A DNA stretch of 64,000 nt, taken from positions 932,001 to 996,000 of the forward strand of contig NZ_CP129970.2 in NCBI RefSeq assembly GCF_030503895.2, read 5' to 3'. Positions 33,610 through 44,642 of the stretch are shown in pieces. Under the pieces are notes generated by a model that worked only from the letters and a program-made list of their open reading frames with translations, ran no database searches and was not told the DNA's origin. The stretch comes from Marivirga arenosa (lineage in GTDB: Bacteria > Bacteroidota > Bacteroidia > Cytophagales > Cyclobacteriaceae). Made by a program: the position numbers and the translations under genes. Numbering within the stretch: position 1 is the first letter of the stretch; every line of letters begins with the position of its first letter.

Positions 33610-34293
33610 TCACAATGAATTAATATCTTCAACAAGCTTTATTAGGTCACTTTGTGTTTTAAATGAATGAGGTTTAAGCATCATTTTTACATTTTTATTT
33701 GGATAGTTTTCTTTTAAGTACTTTTTAGCATCCCTTTTGTTATTTATTGGCGAAAATTCTGTTTTGCCATTCCAGATATAATAGAATTTTTCTTTATTGT
33801 AAGTAGTAAGTTTTGAACCAATATTTAAATCTGGTCTATAATCTGGTTCTTTAATTTCTAGATCATAAGCCAATAGTAACTTAATATCATCATCAAATAA
33901 TATTTCTACATATTCATTTAACATTGAAATATATCTCACTTTAACTGAAGTTCGATTTTTTAATTTAAAATCGATTAATAGTATTTGGTTATTATCAAAT
34001 GTAAAAGCTTGCCTTTTATCTAATATTTCAAAGTTTTTGGACAGCAAATTGATATTCGTTTGTTCTAAGTAATAATCTCCGGAATCTGTAGTTAACAAAA
34101 TGCTTGGCAAAAACTCTTCAAACATATAGGGTGTTCCTTTTACACCATCATATTTTATTCTGTCTACAAAATAAGTGGCGTTTGGCTTAACACCCCCAGT
34201 AAAATCACGTAGCTGTAAAAATTTATGACTGGCCATTTGACCATATAATTGAAACGATGATGAAAAAAGAATTAATAAAACTATAACCCGCAT
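33610..34293 (-). CDS. Uncharacterised secreted protein
   Basis: The 227-aa protein has a signal peptide (~1-19, FQLYGQ). It then shows beta-rich sequence with hydrophobic alternation (YMFEEFLPSILLTTDSGDYYLEQTNINLL, QILLIDFKLKNRTSVKVRYISML) and a lysine-rich helical C-terminus (NNKRDAKKYLKENYPNKNVKMML). Proteins of this type are common in Cytophagales without a known role; I recognise no named family. It sits alone between two SusCD operons, divided from the upstream susD by a terminator. Confidence 0.7.
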   Translation of the reverse strand: MRVIVLLILFSSSFQLYGQMASHKFLQLRDFTGGVKPNATYFVDRIKYDGVKGTPYMFEEFLPSILLTTDSGDYYLEQTNINLLSKNFEILDKRQAFTFDNNQILLIDFKLKNRTSVKVRYISMLNEYVEILFDDDIKLLLAYDLEIKEPDYRPDLNIGSKLTTYNKEKFYYIWNGKTEFSPINNKRDAKKYLKENYPNKNVKMMLKPHSFKTQSDLIKLVEDINSL

Positions 34294-34415
34294 CTAAGTA
34301 ATAGATTAAATAATGAATAAAATATAACTTTAAGTTAGTGAAAACTCACACAAATAAATAATTAAGACTAGTGTATTACAAAATAACTATATTTAATTAC
34401 ATTATTTATCCACAA

Positions 34416-34445
34416 AAAAAGCCAACATAATTATGCTGGCTTTTT
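34416..34445 (-). terminator. Terminator of the second susCD operon
   Basis: AAAAAGCCA/TGGCTTTTT arms continue, after a single mismatch, into CATAA/TTATG, giving a long hairpin ending in a T-run on the minus strand, 20 nt after the SusD stop. Confidence 0.82.
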
Positions 34446-34465
34446 CAACTTAAAATTTATTTTAA

Positions 34466-35839
34466 TTATTGATTAACTGGTGTTGGATCAAATAATCCTG
34501 GTAAAGGATTAGGTACGTTATCATTTGAGTTCACCTCATCCGTTGGATATAAGAATCTTTCAGGGAAACGCGAACCATTTGTTGTAGCAAGACCTAATGG
34601 ATTATCTAATCTTCTTAAGTCATTAAATACTTCAACCTGCCCAACTAAGGAAACATACTTCTCTTCAAGTATCTCTTCTAAAAGAGAAGCTCCAGGACTT
34701 CCTCCATTATTGGCTATTCCGCCAGCAGCAAAATCAGCTAAAACATATGCATCATATCTACCTCCGAATTCCGATTCGACTGCAGCTCTTACCGCATTAA
34801 GCTCAGCTAAAGCTGCAGCCTGATTTGCAGTAAGATTTTGATTTAACAATGCTTCTGCCGCAATCAATCTAGTTTCATAAAAAGACACCAAAGGAAATGA
34901 AGCCGAAGCTGCAAACATGCTATCAATATTTAAATCGTAATCACCAGCAGTCCCTACGAAAATATCATTAAATCTTTCTCCTTCGTCTGTTTTTGCATTC
35001 CCTCTATAATTAACTTGAGTCGAATCCAGTAATTCCGCTAAATACGAATCCGTAGCTCTTAAATAACCATCTCTTTGGATTACTAGAAAGTCATACCAAG
35101 AGTTTTGGTTGGCACTTACAGAAGTTCCATGTACAGTTAACATATCATTAGTCGTACTAGAAATACCATTTGCTGCTGCAGCAACTGCTTCAGCATTCTG
35201 GCCTGTATGTAAATAATATCTAGCTTTTAATGAATACGCTACTTCTGTCCAAGCATCTGAATCTCCACCGAAGAAGATATCCGCACTTGCAGGAATACCA
35301 CCAGCACCAGCTAAATCACTGATTCCTTCATCTAACATGGTTTGAACTGCAGCATAAACAGCAGCCTGACCTTGATATGCTGGATTTTGAATTTCAGGAT
35401 ATGAATTAGCTTCCATCATTGGAATATCTCCGTAAAGAGAAGCCATATATCCATAAGTCATAGCTCTCATTACTTTAAGCATACCAACAACTTTAGTATT
35501 GTTGATTTCTGCCGCTTTAACTTCTGCATCTAAAGCAGGCTGAATAGCTCCAATATAGGTATTAAAGAAAGAGAACACCTCAGAAGTAACTGAATATACA
35601 TGGTAACTAGCATACTGACGCTCAAAACCAGTAAATTGTCTAGTCCACATTGAAGCTAGCCGTGCATCTTCACTCTCATAAACCCCCATAATACTTACTT
35701 GAGATGCAATTATTAATGAGTTTAAAGGTGCATCAGTTGCACTATTAGGACTCGTATTGATTTCTTCAAAATCATCCGTACATGCAGTACCAAATAATGC
35801 AAGTACTACAAATAGATATATAAAATTAATTTTTTTCAT
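34466..35839 (-). CDS. SusD/RagB family lipoprotein (SusD-like_2 type)
   Basis: An SPII signal ends at C20 (FGTAC), followed by TDDFEEINTSPN, the standard SusD-like_2 opening. Family segments include LKVMRAMTYGYMASLYGDIPMMEA (~120-143), AYSLKARYYLHTGQNAEA, ETRLIAAEALL and the C-terminal LEEILEEKYVSLVGQVEVFNDLRR. It is 457 aa and complete. It pairs with the SusC gene 11 nt upstream. The ligand is unknown; SusD-like_2 pairs often serve non-glycan or peptide-type ligands, but that cannot be read here. Confidence 0.94.
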   Translation of the reverse strand: MKKINFIYLFVVLALFGTACTDDFEEINTSPNSATDAPLNSLIIASQVSIMGVYESEDARLASMWTRQFTGFERQYASYHVYSVTSEVFSFFNTYIGAIQPALDAEVKAAEINNTKVVGMLKVMRAMTYGYMASLYGDIPMMEANSYPEIQNPAYQGQAAVYAAVQTMLDEGISDLAGAGGIPASADIFFGGDSDAWTEVAYSLKARYYLHTGQNAEAVAAAANGISSTTNDMLTVHGTSVSANQNSWYDFLVIQRDGYLRATDSYLAELLDSTQVNYRGNAKTDEGERFNDIFVGTAGDYDLNIDSMFAASASFPLVSFYETRLIAAEALLNQNLTANQAAALAELNAVRAAVESEFGGRYDAYVLADFAAGGIANNGGSPGASLLEEILEEKYVSLVGQVEVFNDLRRLDNPLGLATTNGSRFPERFLYPTDEVNSNDNVPNPLPGLFDPTPVNQ

Positions 35840-35850
35840 GATTCTTAGGA

Positions 35851-38800
35851 TTAAAATTTAAGATTTAAAGTAACCACATAAGACCTAGTTGAAGGATTAT
35901 TGAAATAATCTAATCCTAAACCATTTGTAGCACCACCTAAGTTAGTATTAGGGTCAACTCCTGTATAGTCTGTCCATAATAATAAGTTACGTCCAGTTAA
36001 ATCAACTGAAGCTCCAGTTAAACCAACTTTATCTATAAAATCAAAAGTTGATAAATCATAACCGATTGTTAATTCTCTTAAACGAGTAAAAGTAGCATCT
36101 TCCATGAATTGCTCCGCTGGACCAGTAAAACCACTAAATGGGCCTGACCAATAAGCTGAACCATCAACTAAGACGTCACCATCACCGAAATCTTGAACAT
36201 AGCCTCTTACAGTATATGATCCATCAGAGTTTTGAAAGTCCGGTCCATACCAGTCCTCAGCTGTAGCTCCAGCATAGTTTAATAAAGTACTTGCTTGAGC
36301 AGCAGTCAATGTAACCGTGTGATCTGTATACCCTGCTCTACCAAAATAAGCTAAAGCACCTTTAGTACCATTCCAAATTTCTCCGCCCTGGCTATGCTCG
36401 AATAAAACATTAAGTGAAAAGCCTTTAAAGCTTAACTGAGAACCCATAGCTGCTCTCCAATCTGGATTAGGATCACCTAATACTCCAGGAGTACCCGCTA
36501 ATTGAGGAAACCCATTTTCATCTAATATAAAATTACCTGCTTCATCTCTATCCCATCTGTCACCGTAGATAACACCTAATTGCTCACCCACAACTGCACT
36601 GGAAGTAGACCCAGTAAATCCAGCCAAAGAGATTTCATCAGTTCCTTCAATTGAAACTACTTCATTTCTGTTTCTGAACCAGTTACCATAGATATTAACA
36701 CTCAAATCATCTGATTTATAAACAGTAGCATCTAATTCTACTTCTATACCTTTGTTATTAATTTCTGCAGCATTTGCAATGGTAGTAGCAAATCCAGTAC
36801 TGTTAGGCAATTCCTTTGCAACAATTAAATTATCAGTAGTATTATCATAATAGGTTGCTGATAAACTCATTAAATCATTCAAAAATCTTAAATCCACACC
36901 AAATTCTACCTCAGTTTTCACTTCTGGAAGTATGTCAGGGTTTCCTGCTTGAGAACTTTGTCTAAAACCACCACCATATTGAGCAGCATCAAGGTTTTGA
37001 CCCCATCCATCTGTATAGGCAGCACCGATATAGAAAGTTTGCGTTGAATATGCTCCTGGCGCCCTACCTACTTGTCCGTATGATGCTCTTAATTTACCAA
37101 AACTAAATAAATTACTTGCAGGCATTAACTTAGAAAATTGCCAAGCCACATCTGCACTAGGATAGAAAAAAGAATTATTTTCAACTGGGAAAGCAGAGAA
37201 GTAATCTAATCTACCACTTGCATTTAAGAATACTTGATCATAGAAGCCAAAAGATGCTGTTGAATAATAACCGATTGATCTGATATGAGACTCCTCACCA
37301 ATATTTCCTCTAGCAGATGCTGGGGAGTTTCCTACATCGGGTGGAGAAGCAGTGTTAATAAAATTGGTGATTGAAGAACCAACATTACTGAACTTTCTAT
37401 CATTCCAGTTAGCACCCACTAAGAAATTACCCGTAATATCTTCAGTAATATTTGCATTTGCTCTAGCGATAAAATCAGCATTTATCTGAGTTTCAGAGAT
37501 TAATTCCTTTGCATAAAAACCACCTGGAGAGGTTGCTGCCGCCTCATTGATAAAGTCATTTCTTTCATCATAATAAGTATCTAAACCTACTCTACCGGTT
37601 AGATTTAACCAGCTAATAGGATCATACTGTAATTCCATTTTACCAATAACACGATCTACTTTAGTGCTGCTGAGATTGTTATCTACTGTCCATAATGGGT
37701 TGTCATAAGAAGATGTTACTCTTCGACCTAATGGATTTCTATAGGCACGTTGTCTGTCTGGATTTGGTATTCCATTAACATCATAATAAGTACCCGTATA
37801 ATCTAACATATTGAAGTCAGCTGGATTTCTTAATGCACCTAATAATAAACCAGATGTATTCGATCCCATTTGTATTCTATCAGAAGTAATATTAGAATAG
37901 TTTGCGTTAATTGTTGCTGTAACAGTTTCCGTAACAAAACGAGTAGCATTTAATCTTGCAGTATTTCTGATGTAATTACTATTTGCTTTTACAATACCTC
38001 TCTGATTTTGATTCGAGAAACTCATGAAAACATTACCGTTCTCATCAGCATTTTGTAAGCCTATTGAATTGAATACGGTTAAACCATTTTGAAAAATAGC
38101 ATCATGAGGATTATAAACACTTCTGTCATTCTTTCCACCGTGAACATTACCAACCTCACCAGGTGCTATAGCATAATATAAATTATCACTATTATCCGAT
38201 TCAAAATAACCTAAATATCCAGGAGCATTAGGATCAGTTATAAAATTATCTGTACCACCACTTCTATCAGAAATCCTATCACCCCATGATAAAGAATTTC
38301 CTCCATTTACCCCAAATCCGGGATCGTAGTAACCGCCAAAACCTTGGCCATAATCATATTGTAAATCAACCTCCTTATTAATTTGATCTACTGCATAGCG
38401 ACTAGTAACAGAAACTGACCAATCTTTCTTTCCAGCAGTACCTTTCTTTGTAGTAATCACTAATACACCATTAGCTGCTCTGGAACCCCAAACTGCTGCT
38501 GCAGATGCACCTTTCAATACTTCTACACTTGCAATATCATTAGGGTTAATATCATTTAAACGAGACTGTTGAGCCACTCCAGCTACGGAACTTGATCCTT
38601 CACCATAACTAGATGAGTTATACATAGGTACACCGTCAATCACGATTAATGGCTGTAAGTTACCTGTAATAGAAGTTGCACCTCTAATTACAATTCTACC
38701 ACCCGCTCCTGGGTCACCACTTGTACTTGTGATATTAACACCTGAAGCTTTTCCTTGTAAACCATCTAATAAAGTTTTTTCACCAGATTCAGCAACAGCT

Positions 38801-39183
38801 CCTCCATCAATTGATGAACTAGAAGCTCCTAACTTATCTCTATCTGCTTCGAAACCTAAAGCGGTTACCACAACTTCACTTAGTTGTTGAATATCCGTTT
38901 CCATTTCAACATTAATAACAGATCTAGATCCGATTTCAACTTCTTGAGCTGCCATACCAATAAAGGTAAATACTAATGTACCTCCATCAGAGGGAACAGA
39001 GATTTTAAAGTTACCATCTAAGTCAGTGGTAACACCAGTGCCTGTTCCTTTTAATAAAACGTTCACACCTGGTAAAGCTCCGCCTGTATCAGCGTCAGTA
39101 ACCTTACCACTTACGGTGCGATCCTGTGCCCATGCGTATAGCACGAACACCAACATTAAACATGTTAGTAGAATCTTTTTCAT
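35851..39183 (-). CDS. SusC/RagA family TonB-dependent transporter (copy 2)
   Basis: This 1110-aa protein has a signal peptide (~1-19, YAWAQ), a carboxypeptidase-regulatory-like domain (~22-100), SusC signature VVVTALGFEADRDKLG (~105-120), a plug with GGRIVIRGATSITG and IASVEVLKGASAAAVWGSRAANGVLVITTKKG, and a barrel ending VVTLNLKF (C-terminal Phe). It forms a two-gene operon with the following SusD. Beyond the nearly identical N-terminus it differs clearly from the other SusC (VTALGFEADRDKLG versus VVGYGTTLKTELTG), so these are distinct transporters sharing a 5' segment. Confidence 0.96.
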   Translation of the reverse strand: MKKILLTCLMLVFVLYAWAQDRTVSGKVTDADTGGALPGVNVLLKGTGTGVTTDLDGNFKISVPSDGGTLVFTFIGMAAQEVEIGSRSVINVEMETDIQQLSEVVVTALGFEADRDKLGASSSSIDGGAVAESGEKTLLDGLQGKASGVNITSTSGDPGAGGRIVIRGATSITGNLQPLIVIDGVPMYNSSSYGEGSSSVAGVAQQSRLNDINPNDIASVEVLKGASAAAVWGSRAANGVLVITTKKGTAGKKDWSVSVTSRYAVDQINKEVDLQYDYGQGFGGYYDPGFGVNGGNSLSWGDRISDRSGGTDNFITDPNAPGYLGYFESDNSDNLYYAIAPGEVGNVHGGKNDRSVYNPHDAIFQNGLTVFNSIGLQNADENGNVFMSFSNQNQRGIVKANSNYIRNTARLNATRFVTETVTATINANYSNITSDRIQMGSNTSGLLLGALRNPADFNMLDYTGTYYDVNGIPNPDRQRAYRNPLGRRVTSSYDNPLWTVDNNLSSTKVDRVIGKMELQYDPISWLNLTGRVGLDTYYDERNDFINEAAATSPGGFYAKELISETQINADFIARANANITEDITGNFLVGANWNDRKFSNVGSSITNFINTASPPDVGNSPASARGNIGEESHIRSIGYYSTASFGFYDQVFLNASGRLDYFSAFPVENNSFFYPSADVAWQFSKLMPASNLFSFGKLRASYGQVGRAPGAYSTQTFYIGAAYTDGWGQNLDAAQYGGGFRQSSQAGNPDILPEVKTEVEFGVDLRFLNDLMSLSATYYDNTTDNLIVAKELPNSTGFATTIANAAEINNKGIEVELDATVYKSDDLSVNIYGNWFRNRNEVVSIEGTDEISLAGFTGSTSSAVVGEQLGVIYGDRWDRDEAGNFILDENGFPQLAGTPGVLGDPNPDWRAAMGSQLSFKGFSLNVLFEHSQGGEIWNGTKGALAYFGRAGYTDHTVTLTAAQASTLLNYAGATAEDWYGPDFQNSDGSYTVRGYVQDFGDGDVLVDGSAYWSGPFSGFTGPAEQFMEDATFTRLRELTIGYDLSTFDFIDKVGLTGASVDLTGRNLLLWTDYTGVDPNTNLGGATNGLGLDYFNNPSTRSYVVTLNLKF

Positions 39184-39403
39184 ACTTGTTACAATTAGGT
39201 TAAAAAATATCTTAAATGTAACTAAGGAAAAGTAAGAATTCCTACAAAATATTAATTTTTTTGCCTTGTATATGCAGAATATATATTTGAAAAGATGATA
39301 AATATCAGTATATTCAATTATTTTATGTGTTTATACAATATAATATCAATATAATTACATTAGTACTTATATGATTATAATTGCATTTTATTAATATTTA
39401 TAT

Positions 39404-41263
39404 TCATTTTATTACTTTTACAACAACTGTCTTTTTAAATTCTCCTGTTGGAAGTTTTTCCGCTCCATACCCTCTTGCTGAAATATTATCTTTTTCAATT
39501 TCTGGAAATTCTAAAAGGCTATTATAAACTGCATTAGCACGCTTTTGCGAAAGTGTTTTATTGTATGATTTAGATCCAACCAGATCAGTATACCCACCAA
39601 TTTCAATCTTAACTTGAGGATTATTAATTAAAAAATCAGCAATTTTATTAATCTCATTTTTCGATTTTTCTGATAATTCGTAGCTATCAAACTCAAAGTA
39701 TATATTGTTTAATATTACAGTCTCGTTTTCTTTAATAGGTTTTAATTTGAAATTTAATTCAGTTCTTTCCTCACTAACATCTAACTTTCGAGAGGTAAAC
39801 AAATATCCAGGAGCTTCTACATAAAAAGAATAGTCTGATGGTTTAGGAATAATTACTTGATAAAGGCCACTATTAGAATTACTATAGGTTTCTTGAATCA
39901 AACTATCTAATTCTAAATCATAAATTTGGATTCTTGCTTTAATATTTTTTTCAGTAGTCGCATCTGTAACCTCTCCAAAAACCAGATTGATTCTTTCAGT
40001 TTTTTCATGCTTTTGAAAAAACACTTTGGCTGGAGGATATTTAGCATCGCTATCTAACTCCCTTGACCAATATCTGTCTCCATCAAATTTCTCGTGAAAT
40101 GATAATTCATTATTATAAGTGTTAATAGGCAAACCAACATTTTCTATGCTATCAACATCTAAGGGCCATGCTGTTTTATACAAATCAAATCCTCCCATTC
40201 CTACTCTGCCATTAGAACTAAAAAAAAGCGAATCGTTAGAAAGTTTTAGAAAAGGAGAAATTTCATCGGCAAATGTATTTACTTTCGATCCTAGATTTTT
40301 AGCTCTAGACCACTCTCCATTAATATTTAATGAATAATAAAGATCGCGTTTCCCATAACCTCCTCTTCTATTAGAGCTGAACAAAAGAAATCGCCCATCT
40401 GATGATAAAAAGGGTTGCGATTCCCAGGCTGCAGTATTTACTTTCTCTCCCAAATTCACTGGTTTTTGCCACGCATCTCCTTCATAATAGGATATATAAA
40501 GGTCGCAGCTGCCAAAACCGTCACGCCTATTACAACTGGTAAATACCATTACTCGACCGTCAGCAGAAATTGCAGCCGCCCCTTCATTCTCTTTGGAATT
40601 AATGACAGGTACTTCTTCTAATTTCTGAAATTCAGTACCAGAAATTTTCGCTCTGTAAATTCCCTCTTCTATATTTCTAACTCTTTGCCCGGTGAAGTAC
40701 AAAAACTCAGATGGGTACAATGTGAAAAAAGGAAAATATATGCTCCTGAAGATACTCTCTGAATTAATAGATTTTACTGGATTGGAATTTTCTTGATAAC
40801 TTTCTATTTCAGAAAGGGCGAAATCAATCGATTTAAGAATGATTTTACTCATCCTTACATAATCATCCTTATATCCTCTTTGCTCATATATCTCCAAAGG
40901 TCTTTTAGCTTGTTCATATTTCCCCTTATCAAATGACTCTTTTCCAAGAATAAAATAGTAGTCGGTATATCGAGCTGGCCAATTTTCTTCAATAGAAAAC
41001 GCTTTTTGAAGGGCTTCTAAAACTTTAGGTAAATCATTTATTGTATAAAGTAAACTGGCCTTTTCAAGATACAAGTAATGATTTTGAGGCTCTATCGAAA
41101 TGGCTTCTTCCAAGTAACGAACAGCTCCCGGCCAGTCTCTTTGACCTAAAGCCTCTTCTGACTTATTTAATAGCCTCTCTGTTTTTCGCTTATAATCCTG
41201 TGAGTATGAACTAAACGATATTAAGATTAGAGATATTAGAAAAGTTATTTTTTTGAAATCCAT
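39404..41263 (-). CDS. OmpA family protein with TPR and PD40 propeller
   Basis: A signal peptide (~1-21, FSSYSQ) leads to TPR-like helices (~28-125: ALGQRDWPGAVRYLEEAISIEPQ), then PD40/WD40-like blades (~205-370: AAAISADGRVMVFTSC, SQPFLSSDGRFLLFSSNRRGGYGKRDLYYS). A carboxypeptidase-regulatory-like domain follows (~425-500), then an OmpA C-terminal peptidoglycan-binding domain (~512-615) with YFEFDSYELSEKSKNEI and NKTLSQKRANAVYNSLL. The architecture resembles T9SS-associated PorE-like proteins of Bacteroidota, which anchor the secretion machine to peptidoglycan. Assignment to that role is an inference. It follows queE by 46 nt on the same strand. Confidence 0.9.
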   Translation of the reverse strand: MDFKKITFLISLILISFSSYSQDYKRKTERLLNKSEEALGQRDWPGAVRYLEEAISIEPQNHYLYLEKASLLYTINDLPKVLEALQKAFSIEENWPARYTDYYFILGKESFDKGKYEQAKRPLEIYEQRGYKDDYVRMSKIILKSIDFALSEIESYQENSNPVKSINSESIFRSIYFPFFTLYPSEFLYFTGQRVRNIEEGIYRAKISGTEFQKLEEVPVINSKENEGAAAISADGRVMVFTSCNRRDGFGSCDLYISYYEGDAWQKPVNLGEKVNTAAWESQPFLSSDGRFLLFSSNRRGGYGKRDLYYSLNINGEWSRAKNLGSKVNTFADEISPFLKLSNDSLFFSSNGRVGMGGFDLYKTAWPLDVDSIENVGLPINTYNNELSFHEKFDGDRYWSRELDSDAKYPPAKVFFQKHEKTERINLVFGEVTDATTEKNIKARIQIYDLELDSLIQETYSNSNSGLYQVIIPKPSDYSFYVEAPGYLFTSRKLDVSEERTELNFKLKPIKENETVILNNIYFEFDSYELSEKSKNEINKIADFLINNPQVKIEIGGYTDLVGSKSYNKTLSQKRANAVYNSLLEFPEIEKDNISARGYGAEKLPTGEFKKTVVVKVIK

Positions 41264-41309
41264 ACCCCAAGATACCGCTTACGGCAGAATTTCAAAAGCA
41301 TTTATATTA

Positions 41310-41933
41310 TTATGGGATCTGAAGATATTTATGCGTTTGCAATGAAATGTTCCATTGTGGATTATTTTTCACATACTCTACAATAAGTGGCATCATTTCT
41401 TCCCTTTTACCCCATTCTGGCTGAAGGAGTAATTTGCAGTCTTCATTCACTTTGGCCGCATGCTCTTCAGCCCATTTAAAATCCGACTTATTATAAATAA
41501 TGATTTTTAATTCATTAGCTACTTCATACCATTCATCCAAAGGGGCCTTATACTTTTTAGGAGAAAGACAGACCCAATCTGTCATACCTGTGTACGGATG
41601 CGCTCCAGATGTCTCTACATTTACATGAAAGCCTTTTTGTAATAATCTTTTTGTTAAGCCATGCAAATCATACATATAAGGTTCACCTCCTGTAATAACC
41701 GCTAACCTTGACTCATATTTGTAAGCCTCATCTACTAGCTCATCAATATTTTTAATTGGCCATTTTTCAGCATCCCAACTATCTTTCACATCGCACCAAA
41801 CGCAACCGACATCGCAACCGGCTAATCGAATAAAATATGCTGGTTTCCCACTATGATACCCCTCCCCTTGGATGGTGTAAAAAGCTTCCATTATTGGAAG
41901 TTCTACTTCTGGATCAAACAAGTTCTTTTCCAT
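41310..41933 (-). CDS. queE: 7-carboxy-7-deazaguanine synthase
   Basis: This 207-aa radical SAM enzyme has the cluster motif CDVGCVWC (C40, C44, C47; CxxxCxxC) after the substrate segment TIQGEGYHSGKPAYFIRLAG. GGEPYMYD and the C-terminal LQPEWGKREEM are also present. It converts 6-carboxy-tetrahydropterin to 7-carboxy-7-deazaguanine in queuosine/deazaguanine synthesis. Other que genes are not in the window. Its ATG overlaps the folD end by 20 nt; a later ATG at codon 15 would start without overlap but would cut the conserved N-terminus close. Confidence 0.93.
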   Translation of the reverse strand: MEKNLFDPEVELPIMEAFYTIQGEGYHSGKPAYFIRLAGCDVGCVWCDVKDSWDAEKWPIKNIDELVDEAYKYESRLAVITGGEPYMYDLHGLTKRLLQKGFHVNVETSGAHPYTGMTDWVCLSPKKYKAPLDEWYEVANELKIIIYNKSDFKWAEEHAAKVNEDCKLLLQPEWGKREEMMPLIVEYVKNNPQWNISLQTHKYLQIP

Positions 41934-42810
41934 ATACTTCTTTTTGAGCAGCTAACCAGGTATTCATTAATAATCCAGCCCTTGTCATGGGACCTACACC
42001 CCCAGGAACTGGTGATATATGAGATGCTTTTTTAGATACCTCTTCAAAAATAACATCACCTTTAAGTGCAAAACCAGACTTCTTTGTTGTATCAGGAACT
42101 CTTGTGGTTCCCACATCAATCACAATCACGCCATCTTTAACCATATCTCCTGTGATTAATCCTGGTTTTCCTACCGCAACAATCAAAATGTCTGCTTGTT
42201 TGGTATATTGAGCTAAATTTTCGGTATATCTATGCGTTAGTGTAACCGTTGCATCACCAGGGTAATTAGCACTTCCCATCAAAATAGATACTGGTGAACC
42301 TACGATATGACTTCTACCTACTACCACACAATGCTTTCCCCTAGTTGGAATTTCATATCTCTTTAAAAATTCCATTACTCCAAATGGAGTAGCAGGAATA
42401 TAAGCCGGTAAATTAGATGCCATTCTACCATAATTAACAGGGTGGAAGCCATCCACATCCTTTTCAGGATTAATTGCATTTAATACCTTATCTACATTTA
42501 TATGTTTTGGAAGTGGCAACTGTACTATAAAACCATCCACTCTTTCGTCATTATTAAGCTTTTCAACTTCAGCTAAAAGCTCTTCTTCTGAAATGGAATC
42601 ATCAAACACTAATTTTGAAGATTCGAAGCCTATTTCCTGGCAGTCTCTTACTTTTGCTTCTACATAAGTTTGACTTGCACCATCATTCCCTACTAAGATA
42701 GCTGAAAGATGAGGCACCTTTCCCCCTTCTTTTTTAAGAAGTTCAACTTTTTCTTTTAACTCTTCCTTGATTTGAGAAGAAATCTTCTTCCCATCTAATA
42801 TAATAGGCAT
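41914..42810 (-). CDS. folD: Bifunctional methylenetetrahydrofolate dehydrogenase/cyclohydrolase
   Basis: The 298-aa FolD is complete: LVGNDGASQTYVEAKVRDCQEIG with the catalytic Lys of YxxxK-type spacing, DGFIVQLPLPKHI, PEKDVDGFHPVNYGR, the Rossmann segment VVVGRSHIVGSPVSILM and the C-terminal PVPGGVGPMTRAGLLMNT. It interconverts 5,10-methylene-THF, methenyl-THF and 10-formyl-THF for purine and formyl-Met-tRNA supply. It lies 41 nt after lepA and overlaps queE, so the three are likely one transcript. Confidence 0.97.
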   Translation of the reverse strand: MPIILDGKKISSQIKEELKEKVELLKKEGGKVPHLSAILVGNDGASQTYVEAKVRDCQEIGFESSKLVFDDSISEEELLAEVEKLNNDERVDGFIVQLPLPKHINVDKVLNAINPEKDVDGFHPVNYGRMASNLPAYIPATPFGVMEFLKRYEIPTRGKHCVVVGRSHIVGSPVSILMGSANYPGDATVTLTHRYTENLAQYTKQADILIVAVGKPGLITGDMVKDGVIVIDVGTTRVPDTTKKSGFALKGDVIFEEVSKKASHISPVPGGVGPMTRAGLLMNTWLAAQKEVYGKELV

Positions 42811-42851
42811 GGTAATATGCTTAAATAATAAATAATGATTTTGCTTCGAAT

Positions 42852-44642
42852 TTAATCTAGCTTGAGAACGGCCATGAAAGCTTCCTGTGGGATTTCTACA
42901 TTACCCACCTGACGCATTCTTTTCTTACCTTTCTTCTGTTTTTCTAAGAGTTTTCTCTTTCGAGATATATCTCCACCATAACATTTTGCCAATACGTTTT
43001 TACGTAAAGCTTTAACTGATTCCCTAGCAATTACTTTAGTACCAATTGCTGCTTGAACAGCAATTTCAAACTGTTGCCTAGGAATCAATTCTTTCAATTT
43101 CTCGCATAACTTCTTACCCCATTCGTAAGCTTTATCTCTATGAACTATGGCAGATAATGCATCTACCTTATCTCCATTCAACAGAATGTCAAGTTTCACT
43201 AGATTACTAGTATGATAACCCACTAATTCATAATCAAGTGAAGCATACCCTTTAGAAATGGTCTTTAATTTATCGAAGAAATCAAATACAATCTCGGCTA
43301 AAGGTAGGTGGAAGGTTAATTCCACTCTGCTTTGAGTAAGGTAAACTTGATTTTTAATTTCTCCCCTTTTATCCATACAAAGAGAAATTACAGGACCTAC
43401 AAAATCTTCCTTAGTAATAATTTGAGCTCGTATGTATGGCTCCTCTAGGTGATCAATACTTCCTAAATCAGGCAATTCTGATGGCGCACTTACTTTCACC
43501 ATCTCTCCATCTTTTTTGTAGGCATGAAATTGTACGGAAGGAACGGTAGTAATCACCGTCATATCGAATTCACGCTCTAAACGCTCTTGTACAATTTCCA
43601 TATGTAGCATTCCAAGGAATCCACATCTAAATCCGAATCCAAGGGCAGCTGATGTTTCCGGTTCCCATACTAAAGAGGCATCATTTAATTGAAGCTTCTC
43701 CATTGAAGCACGAAGTTCTTCAAAATCTGAAGTATCAACAGGATAAATACCTGCATAAACCATTGGCTTCACATTTTCGAAACCTTGAACCGGCTGACCA
43801 GGGTTTTCAACATGCGTTATGGTATCCCCCACTTTAACTTCTTTCGCTACTTTAATACCACTTATTAAATAGCCAACATTCCCAGTACTGATAGTATCTT
43901 TAGGCTGTTGTGTTAATTTCAGAATACCGATCTCATCAGCTTCATAAGTTTTACCAGTATTGATGAATTTAATTTGATCGCCTTTATTAATTTCACCGTT
44001 AAATACTCGGAAATATACTTCTATACCTCTGTAAGGATTAAATACAGAATCAAAAACCATCGCTTGAAGTGGAGCATCTTTATCTCCAACTGGCGCTGGT
44101 ATTCTATGAGCGATTGCTTCTAATATCTCTGTTATTCCTATCCCCTCTTTTGCACTGGCATGTAAAATATCTTCTTTATTGCATCCAATAAGGTCAATAA
44201 TTTGATCTGAAACCTCCTCAGGCATTGCTCCTGGTAAATCGATTTTATTTAAAACTGGAATGATTTCTAAATCATGCTCAATTGCTAAATAAAGGTTGGA
44301 TATAGTTTGTGCTTGAATTCCTTGGGCAGCATCTACAATTAATAAAGCGCCTTCACAAGCCGCAATAGATCGTGATACCTCATATGAGAAATCCACATGA
44401 CCTGGAGTGTCAATTAAATTATAGGTATATTCTTCACCATCTAATTTATATTCCATTTGGATAGCATGGGATTTAATCGTGATACCTCTTTCACGCTCCA
44501 AATCCATATTATCCAATAGCTGTTCCATCTTTTCACGCTCATTCACTGTTTGAGTAGCATCCAACAGTCTATCCGCCAAGGTACTTTTACCATGATCAAT
44601 GTGCGCAATAATGCAAAAGTTTCTAATGTTCTTCATCTTCAT
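42852..44642 (-). CDS. lepA: Elongation factor 4 (LepA), ribosome back-translocase GTPase
   Basis: This 596-aa translational GTPase has G1 AHIDHGKS, switch [10 protein letters not shown] and the N-K-I-D specificity motif (VLNKIDLP). Domain II, the EF-G-like domain III/V ([24 protein letters not shown]) and the LepA-specific C-terminal domain with [23 protein letters not shown] are intact. It acts on stalled or mistranslocated ribosomes. The start codon is either ATG 44642 or the in-frame ATG two codons later (44636). It is the first gene of the lepA-folD-queE set and divergent from the GH3-like gene. Confidence 0.98.
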   Translation of the reverse strand: MKMKNIRNFCIIAHIDHGKSTLADRLLDATQTVNEREKMEQLLDNMDLERERGITIKSHAIQMEYKLDGEEYTYNLIDTPGHVDFSYEVSRSIAACEGALLIVDAAQGIQAQTISNLYLAIEHDLEIIPVLNKIDLPGAMPEEVSDQIIDLIGCNKEDILHASAKEGIGITEILEAIAHRIPAPVGDKDAPLQAMVFDSVFNPYRGIEVYFRVFNGEINKGDQIKFINTGKTYEADEIGILKLTQQPKDTISTGNVGYLISGIKVAKEVKVGDTITHVENPGQPVQGFENVKPMVYAGIYPVDTSDFEELRASMEKLQLNDASLVWEPETSAALGFGFRCGFLGMLHMEIVQERLEREFDMTVITTVPSVQFHAYKKDGEMVKVSAPSELPDLGSIDHLEEPYIRAQIITKEDFVGPVISLCMDKRGEIKNQVYLTQSRVELTFHLPLAEIVFDFFDKLKTISKGYASLDYELVGYHTSNLVKLDILLNGDKVDALSAIVHRDKAYEWGKKLCEKLKELIPRQQFEIAVQAAIGTKVIARESVKALRKNVLAKCYGGDISRKRKLLEKQKKGKKRMRQVGNVEIPQEAFMAVLKLD